From: Yimella lutea
GTDB lineage: Bacteria; Actinomycetota; Actinomycetes; Actinomycetales; Dermatophilaceae
Direction of reading: 5' to 3'
Length of the DNA stretch: 64,000 bases
NCBI RefSeq assembly: GCF_006715095.1
Contig: NZ_VFMO01000001.1
Span: 1,364,001-1,428,000, forward strand
The notes under the pieces are model-generated. The model had not been told where the DNA came from. It saw only the letters and a list, made by a program, of their open reading frames with translations, and did no database searches. Both the position numbers and the translations under genes were made by a program. Below, piece after piece: positions 12,669 through 20,570 of the stretch (position 1 is its first letter; the number at the start of each line of letters is the position of its first letter).

Positions 12669-12674
12669 TAGACT
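12669..12674 (+). promoter_or_regulatory. -10 box of a predicted leaderless promoter
   Basis: TAGACT lies 8 bases before the GTG at 12683, and no Shine-Dalgarno sequence is present. Confidence 0.45.
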
Positions 12675-12682
12675 GACTGCTC

Positions 12683-14002
12683 GTGAATGGACTCGGCTGG
12701 ACGCTGCACGGTGACGGACGCTCGATCGATCCGGGGCAGGTGGTGGCGCCGGACGAGCGGCTGAGTTGGCCACTCACGATCGGTATCGGCGCACAGCACG
12801 TCGTCGCGATGTTCGGTGCGACCTTCCTGGTGCCGCTGATCACCGGTTTCCCGCCCGCCACGACCCTGCTGTTCTCGGGTCTGGGCACGATGCTCTTCCT
12901 GCTGCTCACCGCCGGCCGGGTGCCGAGCTACCTGGGCTCGTCGTTCGCGTTCATCGCTCCGATCCAGGCATCCATGACCAGCCACGGAATGGGCGCGGCG
13001 CTGGGCGGAGTGGTGGTCACCGGCCTGTTGCTGTTCGGTGTCGGACTGCTGGTGCAGACGGTCGGTGCCGGCTGGCTGCGTGTGCTCATGCCGCCGGCAG
13101 TGACCGGAGCGATCGTCGCGCTCATCGGACTCAACCTCGCCGGGCCCGCCAAGAACAACTTCCTGGTCTCCCCGGTCAGCGCGTTGGTCACGCTGTTGGT
13201 CATCGCGATCGTCACGGTCGTCGGCCCCGGGCTGATCGGGCGCCTCGGCATCCTGATCGGCGTCATCGCCGGCTACCTCACCGCAACCGCTCGTGGCGAG
13301 GTCGACTTCACCAAGGTCCAGAACGCGTCCTGGCTCGGCCTGCCGCCCTTCCACGCTCCGTCGTTCCAGCTGTCCGCGATCCTGCTCTTCCTGCCCGTCG
13401 TCCTGGTGTTGGTCGCCGAGAACATCGGCCACGTGAAGTCGGTGGCGCAGATGACCGGGCGTGACCTGGACGACGTGTCGGGCCGCGCCTTGATGGCCGA
13501 CGGTCTCGTCACCACGCTCGCCGGATCCGCGGGTGGATCGGGCACGACCACGTACGCGGAGAACATCGGTGTCATGGCGGCCACCAAGGTCTACTCCACC
13601 GCGGCCTACTGGGTTGCTGCCTGCTTCGCGGTGTTGCTGAGCTTCTGCCCGAAGTTCGGTGAGGCGATCGCCACCGTTCCGACGGGTGTGCTCGGCGGGG
13701 CGGGGGTGATGCTTTACGGCATGATCGGCCTGCTCGGTGCACGGATCTGGATCGAGAACGACGTCGACTTCGGCAACCCGATCAACCTCATGCCGGCGGC
13801 CGCCGGACTGATCATCGCGATCGCGGACCTGCAGTGGAAGATCGGCAACCAGACCTTCACCGGCATCGCGCTGGGCACGGTCACTGTGCTGCTCGGCTAC
13901 CACCTGATGAACGTGCTCAACCGCGTCTCCGGCAATCTGCCCGACCCCGAGAGCCGACGTTCGGACCTGCTGGACGCCGAGCACAGGACCCCGAAGGCCT
14001 GA
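12683..14002 (+). CDS. NCS2-family uracil/xanthine permease
   Basis: A 439-residue transporter of the nucleobase-ascorbate (NCS2) family with about 14 membrane helices, importing uracil or a purine base by proton symport. Characteristic elements are SSFAFIAPIQA in the first half, AENIGHVKSV with the substrate-contacting glutamate, and GGSGTTTYAENIGVMA with the second conserved glutamate, both as in E. coli UraA. Substrate choice between uracil and xanthine cannot be settled by eye; the AENIGH form favours the uracil branch. The gene is in the block between atpD and atpC and is probably transcribed alone. Confidence 0.87.
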   Translation: MNGLGWTLHGDGRSIDPGQVVAPDERLSWPLTIGIGAQHVVAMFGATFLVPLITGFPPATTLLFSGLGTMLFLLLTAGRVPSYLGSSFAFIAPIQASMTSHGMGAALGGVVVTGLLLFGVGLLVQTVGAGWLRVLMPPAVTGAIVALIGLNLAGPAKNNFLVSPVSALVTLLVIAIVTVVGPGLIGRLGILIGVIAGYLTATARGEVDFTKVQNASWLGLPPFHAPSFQLSAILLFLPVVLVLVAENIGHVKSVAQMTGRDLDDVSGRALMADGLVTTLAGSAGGSGTTTYAENIGVMAATKVYSTAAYWVAACFAVLLSFCPKFGEAIATVPTGVLGGAGVMLYGMIGLLGARIWIENDVDFGNPINLMPAAAGLIIAIADLQWKIGNQTFTGIALGTVTVLLGYHLMNVLNRVSGNLPDPESRRSDLLDAEHRTPKA

Positions 14003-14016
14003 CCGACCAGTTGCTC

Positions 14017-14053
14017 GCCCCTCGCAGGTCCAGTTCGAGTACCTGCGACGGGC
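14017..14053 (+). terminator. stem-loop after the permease gene
   Basis: CGCAGGT pairs with ACCTGCG around an 11-base loop, and after a 2x2 internal loop GCCC pairs with GGGC. It starts 15 bases after the stop; no T run follows. Confidence 0.45.
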
Positions 14054-14167
14054 AGATGTGCCCATGGCGCCGCGGCAACCGGTGGAGGACTGTCTGTCTC
14101 ACGGGGCATCGGTGGACAGAGAGCGGTCGGGGGGCCGCCGCCACCGGTGCACCTCAAGGGGGACACC

Positions 14168-15154
14168 ATGCACATCTTCGGCATCGACAAACGCACCAGA
14201 ACGATCAAGCTCGCCACCGCAGCTGCTGTCACGGCGACCGCGCTCACCGCAGGCGGTGTGGCGATTTCGGCGAATCCGGCCAAGGCAGCAGTCCGCTCGT
14301 GCTCCGCCGGTACGCCGGCCACACAGCGTCCGGTACTGGAATACCGCGACGTCGGGAGTTGCGTGACCGAGTTGCAGCGCCGGCTCATCAGCCACGGAAT
14401 CTCGGTTACCGGCGGCGCGGACGGGTCCTTCGGGCCCGGCACGGTCACGGCGGTCAAACGATTCCAACAGGTGCGCCGGCTGCACGTCGACGGCATCGTC
14501 GGTCAGGTGACGTGGTCGACATTGGTGGGTACGGCTTCGAGCGGGGCAGGCGGCACCTATCGCACGACGCGCTGCGGCAACAACGGCAACAAGGTACTGC
14601 TGGTCTTCGACGACGCCTCGCCGAGCATGCGTGGCTACCGCAACCTGGTGGCGACGGCGAAGGCGAACAACATCGGCATCGCAGTGGCACCGAACGGAAA
14701 CGCCGTGCGGGCCGGCCGAGCCGACCCGGCATATGCCCGCGCGAACGGGATGCTCGTGGTCGATCACACCTACGACCACAAGGACCTCACCCGGTTGTCG
14801 TCCTCGCAGATCCAGTGGGAGATCACTCAGCCCTATGTCCGCAGTAACTACGTGCGGCCACCGTACGGCGCGTACAACGCCCGGGTGTCGTCCGTGCTGG
14901 CCAGGAACGGCAAGTACAACTGCATGTGGAACCTCGATCCGCGCGACTGGGACGGCAAATCGGCCTGGTCGGCGGCGAATTACATCGTCCGCAATGCCTC
15001 CGCGGGCAGCACCGTGGTGGTGCACCTTAACCACATGGGCGCCACTGCGAGCACCCTGCCGTACATCAAGAAAGGACTCGCAAACCGCGGTTTGACGATG
15101 TGTGCTCCGTGGAGCGGTCCGACCCGTGAGCACATGCCGCCGACCTACTGCTGA
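14168..15154 (+). CDS. secreted polysaccharide deacetylase with peptidoglycan-binding domain (copy 1)
   Basis: The 328-residue precursor has a signal peptide (charged start, hydrophobic stretch to about residue 34, AKAA cleavage region), a PG_binding_1 domain (about residues 50-120, CVTELQRRL, then VKRFQQ and DGIVG) and a NodB-type domain. All NodB motifs are visible: VFDD, HTYDH, RPPYGAYN, DPRDW and VHLNH. It should be exported, bind peptidoglycan and remove N-acetyl groups from GlcNAc or MurNAc using a metal held by the Asp and two His. AAGGGGGA precedes the ATG at 14168. Copy 2 at 16413 has the same architecture; two unrelated genes separate them. Confidence 0.83.
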   Translation: MHIFGIDKRTRTIKLATAAAVTATALTAGGVAISANPAKAAVRSCSAGTPATQRPVLEYRDVGSCVTELQRRLISHGISVTGGADGSFGPGTVTAVKRFQQVRRLHVDGIVGQVTWSTLVGTASSGAGGTYRTTRCGNNGNKVLLVFDDASPSMRGYRNLVATAKANNIGIAVAPNGNAVRAGRADPAYARANGMLVVDHTYDHKDLTRLSSSQIQWEITQPYVRSNYVRPPYGAYNARVSSVLARNGKYNCMWNLDPRDWDGKSAWSAANYIVRNASAGSTVVVHLNHMGATASTLPYIKKGLANRGLTMCAPWSGPTREHMPPTYC

Positions 15155-15158
15155 CGCC

Positions 15159-15198
15159 GGTGCATCCATGACGGCATACTCGCAGTCATGGATGCACC
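15159..15198. promoter_or_regulatory. 13-bp perfect inverted repeat around a promoter and start codon
   Basis: GGTGCATCCATGA (15159-15171) and its exact complement TCATGGATGCACC (15186-15198) flank 14 bases that include a -10-like CATACT (15175-15180). The right arm covers the ATG at 15188. It may be an operator, or a hairpin in read-through mRNA that hides the start codon and ends the upstream transcript. Confidence 0.55.
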
Positions 15199-15844
15199 CA
15201 GCAGCGGGCCGGAAACCATCGCGGACTTCTACGCCCGGGTCGAGGCCGCCCTCGGTCCCGACCGGCGGCTGCCGGTGGCGGTGGAGGAGATGCCCGGTTG
15301 GGACATCTTCCCGTTCGAGATCGACTCTCTTCGGATCAAGCCGCTCGCACCGCTGGCCGACTCCGAACCGGATCGTCGGGGCGAAAACGAGGACGAATGT
15401 TGGTGCGCGGACCCGTTCGAACCGAAGAGCGACGACCGTCTGGTGTGGTGGAACGAGAACTGGAAGCTGTCCACCGATCTGTTCGGTTCGGGGCTGCCGA
15501 TCATGCTCTGGCTCAGTCCGATGACGCACTGTGATCTGCCGACCATGCCGCCTGAAGTCGCGGCCGGGATCGGGCCGTTGATGACGACGATCTCCGCGGC
15601 CATCGAGGATCTCCCGAGCGTCGGACGCGTCCAGTTGGCCAAGTATGGCGACGGTGGCGCGCACCTCCACCTGCTGTTCATGGGCCGTCCGTCCCGGATG
15701 CTGCAGCTGCGTGGCTCGCCCATGCTCGACTGGGAGGAGAACCTTCCGCGGGTCCCCGCAGACGTCGTCCAGCGCAATTGCCGTCCGATCGTCGAGGCGT
15801 TGATATCGACCTTCGGTGGCCAGACCGGTCCGGCGGCCGGCTGA
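15188..15844 (+). CDS. HIT-like hypothetical protein
   Basis: A 218-residue cytoplasmic protein without signal or membrane segments. The order CWCADPFE, then WWNENWKL, then DLPTMPPE, then HLHLLFMGRPSRMLQLRGS resembles the layout of HIT-superfamily nucleotide hydrolases (an HxHxx element followed by a conserved helix). The second histidine triad position is altered (HLHLLF), so I call it HIT-like only. I recall similar actinobacterial hypothetical proteins but not a tested function. The start is the ATG at 15188 inside an inverted repeat, with no Shine-Dalgarno sequence. The gene is convergent with the VOC gene, 4 bases apart. Confidence 0.6.
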   Translation: MDAPSSGPETIADFYARVEAALGPDRRLPVAVEEMPGWDIFPFEIDSLRIKPLAPLADSEPDRRGENEDECWCADPFEPKSDDRLVWWNENWKLSTDLFGSGLPIMLWLSPMTHCDLPTMPPEVAAGIGPLMTTISAAIEDLPSVGRVQLAKYGDGGAHLHLLFMGRPSRMLQLRGSPMLDWEENLPRVPADVVQRNCRPIVEALISTFGGQTGPAAG

Positions 15845-15848
15845 ATCC

Positions 15849-16247
15849 TCAATTCGCAGAACCCGATTCGGAATGCGAACGCAGCACACAGAACTGATTG
15901 CCTTCCGGGTCGGCCAGCGTGACCCACCCGCTGCCGCTTCCGTGGATGCCGCGTCGGTCGGCCACGAAGCCCGCTCCTCGGCCGATCAGCCACTCCACCT
16001 CGTCGTCGCGGGAACGTTCAAGCGGGCGGACGTCGAGATGGATCCGCTTGGCCGGTAGTTCCTCGTCGGGCACCTCGATGAACAACAGTCGCTGACCGGA
16101 CTCGGGGTGCTCGATCATGCATTCTTCGTGACCGGGCTCGTTGGGGTCACCGGGGATGTCCCGGAAGCCCAGCGTCTGCCGCCACCACGTCGAAAGGGCG
16201 TAGGCGTCGTGGCAATCGATCGTCAGGTGCGAGATGAATACCGTCAT
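15849..16247 (-). CDS. VOC-family (glyoxalase-like) protein
   Basis: A 132-residue single-domain protein of the vicinal oxygen chelate superfamily. Two beta-alpha-beta-beta-beta modules can be traced, starting at ISHLTIDCHDAYALSTWW and at KRIHLDVRPLE; the second ends in LADPEGNQFCVL, the usual last strand. It belongs to the group annotated as VOC or glyoxalase/bleomycin-resistance-like proteins, for which substrate prediction is not possible. The ATG at 16247 is chosen because the upstream residues of the longer frame are not conserved-looking and a -10-like CAGAGT sits 6 bases ahead. Confidence 0.75.
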   Translation of the reverse strand: MTVFISHLTIDCHDAYALSTWWRQTLGFRDIPGDPNEPGHEECMIEHPESGQRLLFIEVPDEELPAKRIHLDVRPLERSRDDEVEWLIGRGAGFVADRRGIHGSGSGWVTLADPEGNQFCVLRSHSESGSAN

Positions 16248-16412
16248 GCGATGACTCTGCCGCTCAGGAGTTCCGCGCGCACATGAGTTTCCGCGGCAAT
16301 GGGCAGGTCTCCCCATGGCTGCGGGGGAGCCGATGCCGTGGCTTGCGTGTCCCACCTCCGGTTCAGATCGACGGGGTCAAGGGTCCTCGTCACCACGAGG
16401 AGCGAGGACACC

Positions 16413-17438
16413 ATGCGAGTTCAGCAGCGAACCGAGCGCACCAGGAACACCGTCGGTCGGGCGTTCGTCGTCGGATTCACGGCCGCGGCGGTCTTCGGTG
16501 GAACCGGGCTAGCCCTTTCGGCGGCGTCGGCCGACTCCGGGCAGGTCACTTGCTCGAGCTCGACCGCTGTCGCCGAGCGGCCCACGCTTCGGTTGCAGGA
16601 CGAGGGTAGTTGCGTGACGCAGGCGCAGCGCCGTCTGCAGGTGCACGGAGCGTTCGTCACCGACGCTCCGCTCGACGGCGAGTTCGGCGCCTCCACCGAA
16701 GCTGCGGTGCGTGCGTTCCAGCTGGAATCCGGACTCGAGATCGACGGGGTGATCGGATCGAAGACCTGGGCCGCGTTGGCCGCCGACTCCGTTCCGGCTG
16801 CGGCGCAACCCCCGTCCGGACAGGGAACAGCGGGCGGTTACGACAAGTACCGCTGTGGCAACGCCGGCGACAAGGTGCTCCTTGTCTTCGACGACTACTC
16901 ACCGACCTCCGAGAACTTCCGCGCCCTCGTCGACTCGGCGAAGGACAACAACATCGGTATCGGAGTCGCTCCCAGCGGGAACGCGGTCGGGGACAAGGGA
17001 GTCGACGTCGACTATGCCCGCGACAAGGGCATGTTCGTGATTGACCACGGCTACGAACACAAGGACATGACCAAGCTGTCGGACGAGGAGATCGCACAAC
17101 AGATCTCCCGCCCGGGCATCGAGAGCAATTTCGTGCGTCCGCCGTACGGCGCACACGACGACCGCGTCGAAGCGGTGTTCGCCAAGCACGGTAAGCGCAA
17201 CTGCATGTGGAACCTCGACCCCGAGGATTGGAACAACAAGTCGCCGATGCAGGCAGCCGACGAGATCATCGCCCGAGCCCAACCCGGCAGCACGGTCGTG
17301 GTCCATCTCAACCACATGGGCACCGACACGAGCACCTTGCCGGCGATCAAGGCGGGTCTCAGCGAGCGAGGCCTGCAGATGTGTACGCCGTGGACGAAGA
17401 CGACACCCCAGCAGATGCCCGACAGCTACTGCTCCTGA
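16413..17438 (+). CDS. secreted polysaccharide deacetylase with peptidoglycan-binding domain (copy 2)
   Basis: The 341-residue paralogue of the 14168 gene. Signal peptide (to about residue 40, ending ASA), PG_binding_1 domain (CVTQAQRRLQVHG to VIGSKTWAAL), then the NodB-like domain: VFDD, HGYEH, RPPYGAHDD, DPEDW and VHLNH. In motif 2 the usual Ser/Thr after the first histidine is Gly, but both metal-binding histidines remain. Four cysteines are shared with copy 1, including CMWNLDP and the one near the C-terminus, and could form disulfides outside the cell. GAGGAGCGAGGA precedes the ATG. The two copies probably arose by duplication and diverged in charge. Confidence 0.83.
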   Translation: MRVQQRTERTRNTVGRAFVVGFTAAAVFGGTGLALSAASADSGQVTCSSSTAVAERPTLRLQDEGSCVTQAQRRLQVHGAFVTDAPLDGEFGASTEAAVRAFQLESGLEIDGVIGSKTWAALAADSVPAAAQPPSGQGTAGGYDKYRCGNAGDKVLLVFDDYSPTSENFRALVDSAKDNNIGIGVAPSGNAVGDKGVDVDYARDKGMFVIDHGYEHKDMTKLSDEEIAQQISRPGIESNFVRPPYGAHDDRVEAVFAKHGKRNCMWNLDPEDWNNKSPMQAADEIIARAQPGSTVVVHLNHMGTDTSTLPAIKAGLSERGLQMCTPWTKTTPQQMPDSYCS

Positions 17439-17505
17439 ATCGAGTAATCGCGCGCAGTGACCGGCAACGAGCGTGGCGGGGATCGGGGCACACCCTGCGT
17501 CCGCC

Positions 17506-17511
17506 TAGGAT
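17506..17511 (+). promoter_or_regulatory. -10 box of a predicted leaderless promoter
   Basis: TAGGAT lies 7 bases before the ATG at 17519; no ribosome site is visible. Confidence 0.5.
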
Positions 17512-17518
17512 TGAGCTC

Positions 17519-20164
17519 ATGTGTGGAATCGTCGGTTACTACGGTCCGGGCGGCAGCGAAGCCGTCCTGCGCAAGATGAACGACTGCCAGGTGCACCGCG
17601 GACCGGACGGTGAGGGCAGCTTCATCGAAGGCCCCGTCGGTCTGGGCCACCGGCGGTTGTCGATCATCGATGTGGCGCACGGTCAGCAGCCGATGCAGAC
17701 CGCCGACGGGCGCTACACGATCGCCTACAACGGTGAGGTCTACAACTACCTCGACCTACGCACCGAACTCGAAGCGCTCGGCCACACCTTCACCACCGAC
17801 TCCGACACCGAGGTCGTCCTGCAGGCCTTCGCCGAGTGGGGCGGCGACGCGTTCGACAGGTTCAACGGCATGTGGGGCCTGGCGATCTGGGACGCCCAGG
17901 AGCAGCGGCTGACGCTGTCCCGCGACCACTTCGGCATCAAGCCGGTCTACCTGGCCCAGGTCGGCGACACCCTGCTGTTCTCCTCGGAGATCAAGTCGAT
18001 TTTGGCCAGCGGCCTGTACACCAAGGCCGTCAACGAACGCTCCCTCTACCGCTACCTGCGCTTCCGCATCCACGAGGACGGCCGCGAGACCTTCTTCGCC
18101 GGCATCGATCGCCTCGAGCCGAGCGAGATGCTGACCGTGGACGCCTCCGGTGTCGAGCGCCGGATGTTCACCCGGTTGCGTGAAGAACTCGCCGAGCTGG
18201 GTAAGCAGCAGCGTCCGTACGACGACGCCGCCGCGGCCGAGTACAAGGAGCGGTTATTCGAGTCGGTGCGCCTGCGCCTGCAGTCCGAGGTGCCGGTCGG
18301 CACGTCCCTGTCCGGTGGGCTCGACTCCTCCGCCGTCGCCGTCATCATCAACCAGTTGCTCAATCAGGGCGATGCGACCACCAAGTCGGTCGGTGCACGC
18401 CAGAACACCTTCTCGGCGGTGTTTCCAGGTTCGGCGAACGACGAGGAGAAGTACGTCGACGCGGTGCTCGACATCTGCGAGGGGCAGGTCGACTCGCACA
18501 AGATCCTGCCGACGGCCGATGAGTTCAAGCAGGATCTGCTCGACTTCATCCGTACCCAGGAGGAGCCGCTGATCTCCTCCGGGCCGTACGCACAGTTCCA
18601 GGTGATGCGCGAGGCGACCAACCACGTCACCGTCCTGCTCGACGGTCAGGGCGCCGACGAGATGATGGCCGGTTACATCCCGTACTACTTCGTCTACCTG
18701 CGCCAGCTCAAGGCCCAGGGCAAGAAGGATGCCGCGCTCGAACTGTCCAAGAGCCTCGACGTTCTCTACCGCCTGGGTCGGTTCAAGCTGCAGGACAAGA
18801 TCAAGCGCAAGAAGGTCATCCCGGCCACGGCGTTCATGAACTCGGAGTTCTCCTCGAAGTACGCGGGGGAGAAGTTCGCGACCGAAGGCAACAACCTCAA
18901 GTTGAGGTTGATCGAAGACCTGTTCCACAACTCGCTGCCCTCGTTGTTGCGCTACGAGGACAAGAACACCATGCGCTTCTCGCTCGAGGGACGCGTGCCG
19001 TTCCTGGACAAGGAGGTCGTGAAGTTCATCTTCAGCCTGTCCGACGAGGCGATCATCAAGGACGGCTGGAACAAGCGTGTGCTGCGTGACGCGACCCGCG
19101 GGCTCCTCCCGGAGATGATCAACCGCCGCCGCAACAAGATCGGTTTCACCACTCCGCAGGGCGAGTGGTTCATGCGGCTGAAGAACTACTTCTACAACAT
19201 CTTCCTGTCCGAGGAGTTCGCGAACCGTCCCTATTTCGACCAGAACGAGGTGCTGCACGCCTTCGAGGGTTGGATCAAGGGCACCAACGGCGTGGACTCG
19301 ATGACTTTCTGGCGTCTGCTCAACGTCGAGTTGTGGCTGCGCGAGTTCTTCGACGACAAGCCCGAGGTGATCGACGAGGGTCCGGTACGGATCAAGACCG
19401 ACCTCGAGCCGAACGCCGACAAGCAGCTCGCGCTCACCACGAGCCTGGGCGAGCAGGTGACCCGCTACCCCCTGCGTAGCGAACTGGTCGACAAGGACAC
19501 CGATCTCGACCCGTTCGTGATGGAGCACATCGATCGCTTCTTCGCCACGCTCGGCGCCGACGAAGAGCACTCGCAGGCGATGGTAGGCAAGCAGTGGTAC
19601 TTCTTCATCTCCGAGAAGATCATCGCGATCACTCAGGGTCGCTCGTACTTCATCTGGGACATCAACGTCGGACGGCCGGCGCGGGTGCTGTCGAAGTACG
19701 TGACCCGCACGCCCGCAGGTATCGGCCTGGGCTCGCCGTTCACCATGCAGTTGGCCATCCAGGAAGCGGGCCTGCCGCGCGTCCTGTACGCCAGCGCCGG
19801 TGGCGCGGTCGGCAAGGTGCTGGGCAAGAAGGGCCTGTTCTACGAACTCGTGGGCAATGACATCCGGGCGATCGACGGACCGACGGAGTACTCCGCCTAC
19901 CCCTCGAACGTCTCGGCGAAGTTGGCACCGAAGGACCCCGATGAGGTTGCCGCTCGGCTGTCCGAGCAGATCCGCTCGCGTGTGCCGCAGGCCTACCGCG
20001 ACACCTTCGGCGGAACGATCGTCATGGACGCCAACGACATCGGCCGCAACGTTCTCGGGTCCGACGTCCCGGGCGACCAGGGCCGCTTCGAGGAGATGTT
20101 CGCCGACAACCCGCTCGGGCAGGGGTCGGAGCAGACTCCGATGGCGATCGTCGTCGTCGACTGA
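17519..20164 (+). CDS. asnB: glutamine-dependent asparagine synthase with C-terminal F420-ligase-like domain
   Basis: The 881-residue protein begins MCGIVGYY with the nucleophilic Cys2 of the class II glutamine amidotransferase domain (to about residue 200). The ATP-pyrophosphatase domain follows, with the PPi loop LSGGLDSS at residues 264-271 and FSLEGRVPFLDKEVV later. Together these make asparagine from aspartate, glutamine and ATP. Ordinary AsnB proteins end near residue 620-650. Here about 240 further residues start at RYPLRSELV and include ISEKIIAITQGR, IDGPTEYSAYP and DANDIGRNVLG, which remind me of the CofE (coenzyme F420-0:glutamate ligase) fold. That assignment is from memory of motifs and is the less certain part. 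The frame is continuous, with no sign of a frameshift. Confidence 0.85.
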   Translation: MCGIVGYYGPGGSEAVLRKMNDCQVHRGPDGEGSFIEGPVGLGHRRLSIIDVAHGQQPMQTADGRYTIAYNGEVYNYLDLRTELEALGHTFTTDSDTEVVLQAFAEWGGDAFDRFNGMWGLAIWDAQEQRLTLSRDHFGIKPVYLAQVGDTLLFSSEIKSILASGLYTKAVNERSLYRYLRFRIHEDGRETFFAGIDRLEPSEMLTVDASGVERRMFTRLREELAELGKQQRPYDDAAAAEYKERLFESVRLRLQSEVPVGTSLSGGLDSSAVAVIINQLLNQGDATTKSVGARQNTFSAVFPGSANDEEKYVDAVLDICEGQVDSHKILPTADEFKQDLLDFIRTQEEPLISSGPYAQFQVMREATNHVTVLLDGQGADEMMAGYIPYYFVYLRQLKAQGKKDAALELSKSLDVLYRLGRFKLQDKIKRKKVIPATAFMNSEFSSKYAGEKFATEGNNLKLRLIEDLFHNSLPSLLRYEDKNTMRFSLEGRVPFLDKEVVKFIFSLSDEAIIKDGWNKRVLRDATRGLLPEMINRRRNKIGFTTPQGEWFMRLKNYFYNIFLSEEFANRPYFDQNEVLHAFEGWIKGTNGVDSMTFWRLLNVELWLREFFDDKPEVIDEGPVRIKTDLEPNADKQLALTTSLGEQVTRYPLRSELVDKDTDLDPFVMEHIDRFFATLGADEEHSQAMVGKQWYFFISEKIIAITQGRSYFIWDINVGRPARVLSKYVTRTPAGIGLGSPFTMQLAIQEAGLPRVLYASAGGAVGKVLGKKGLFYELVGNDIRAIDGPTEYSAYPSNVSAKLAPKDPDEVAARLSEQIRSRVPQAYRDTFGGTIVMDANDIGRNVLGSDVPGDQGRFEEMFADNPLGQGSEQTPMAIVVVD

Positions 20165-20238
20165 CCCCACCCCGTAGGTCACCCCGCAAGGTCACCCGGT
20201 AGGCCGGACGCCCGTCGTCGCAGTGTGCGGATGGCCGG

Positions 20239-20244
20239 TAGACT
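20239..20244 (+). promoter_or_regulatory. -10-like box upstream of atpC
   Basis: TAGACT lies 40 bases before the atpC start, inside the 119-bp asnB-atpC gap. It could give atpC its own promoter now that it is separated from the other atp genes. A -35 box is not obvious. Confidence 0.4.
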
Positions 20245-20283
20245 TCCCTCAACCCCAGCCGTACCTCCCAGGAGATCGTCCAC

Positions 20284-20559
20284 GTGAGCACCCTCAACGT
20301 CCAGCTCGTCGCCGCCGACCGCAAGGTCTGGGAGGGCGAAGCCTCGGCGCTCTACGCGCGTACCGTCGAGGGCGAGCTCGGCATCCTGCCCGACCACACG
20401 CCCCTGTTGTCGGTTCTTGCCGAGTCCGGCGAGGTGCGGATCGAACCGGTGAGCGGTTCGCGCATGGTGGTCACCGTCGACGGCGGATTCATCTCGGTCG
20501 ACCACAACTCGGTCACCGTCGTTTCCGACGCGATCGACGCCTCCGGCCTGGACGCCTGA
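20284..20559 (+). CDS. atpC: F0F1 ATP synthase subunit epsilon (short form)
   Basis: The 91-residue protein covers only the N-terminal beta-sandwich of epsilon (LNVQLVAADRKVWEG, then GELGILPDHTPLLSVL, then VDGGFISVD). The C-terminal helical hairpin that inhibits ATP hydrolysis in longer homologues is missing. Similar short forms occur in other Micrococcales, so this is likely a lineage trait and not damage. GGAGATCG precedes the GTG start. Its isolation from atpD by 7.7 kb is unusual; the DUF2550 gene that normally follows atpC is still next to it. Confidence 0.92.
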   Translation: MSTLNVQLVAADRKVWEGEASALYARTVEGELGILPDHTPLLSVLAESGEVRIEPVSGSRMVVTVDGGFISVDHNSVTVVSDAIDASGLDA

Positions 20560-20570
20560 GAAAGACGGCT

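Noticed and set aside
14003..14167. Possible c-di-AMP (ydaO-type) riboswitch before the deacetylase genes, as seen before some actinobacterial cell-wall hydrolase genes.
   Set aside because: I could not find the conserved core segments of that riboswitch here or at 16248-16412; the visible structure is a simple stem-loop after the permease gene.
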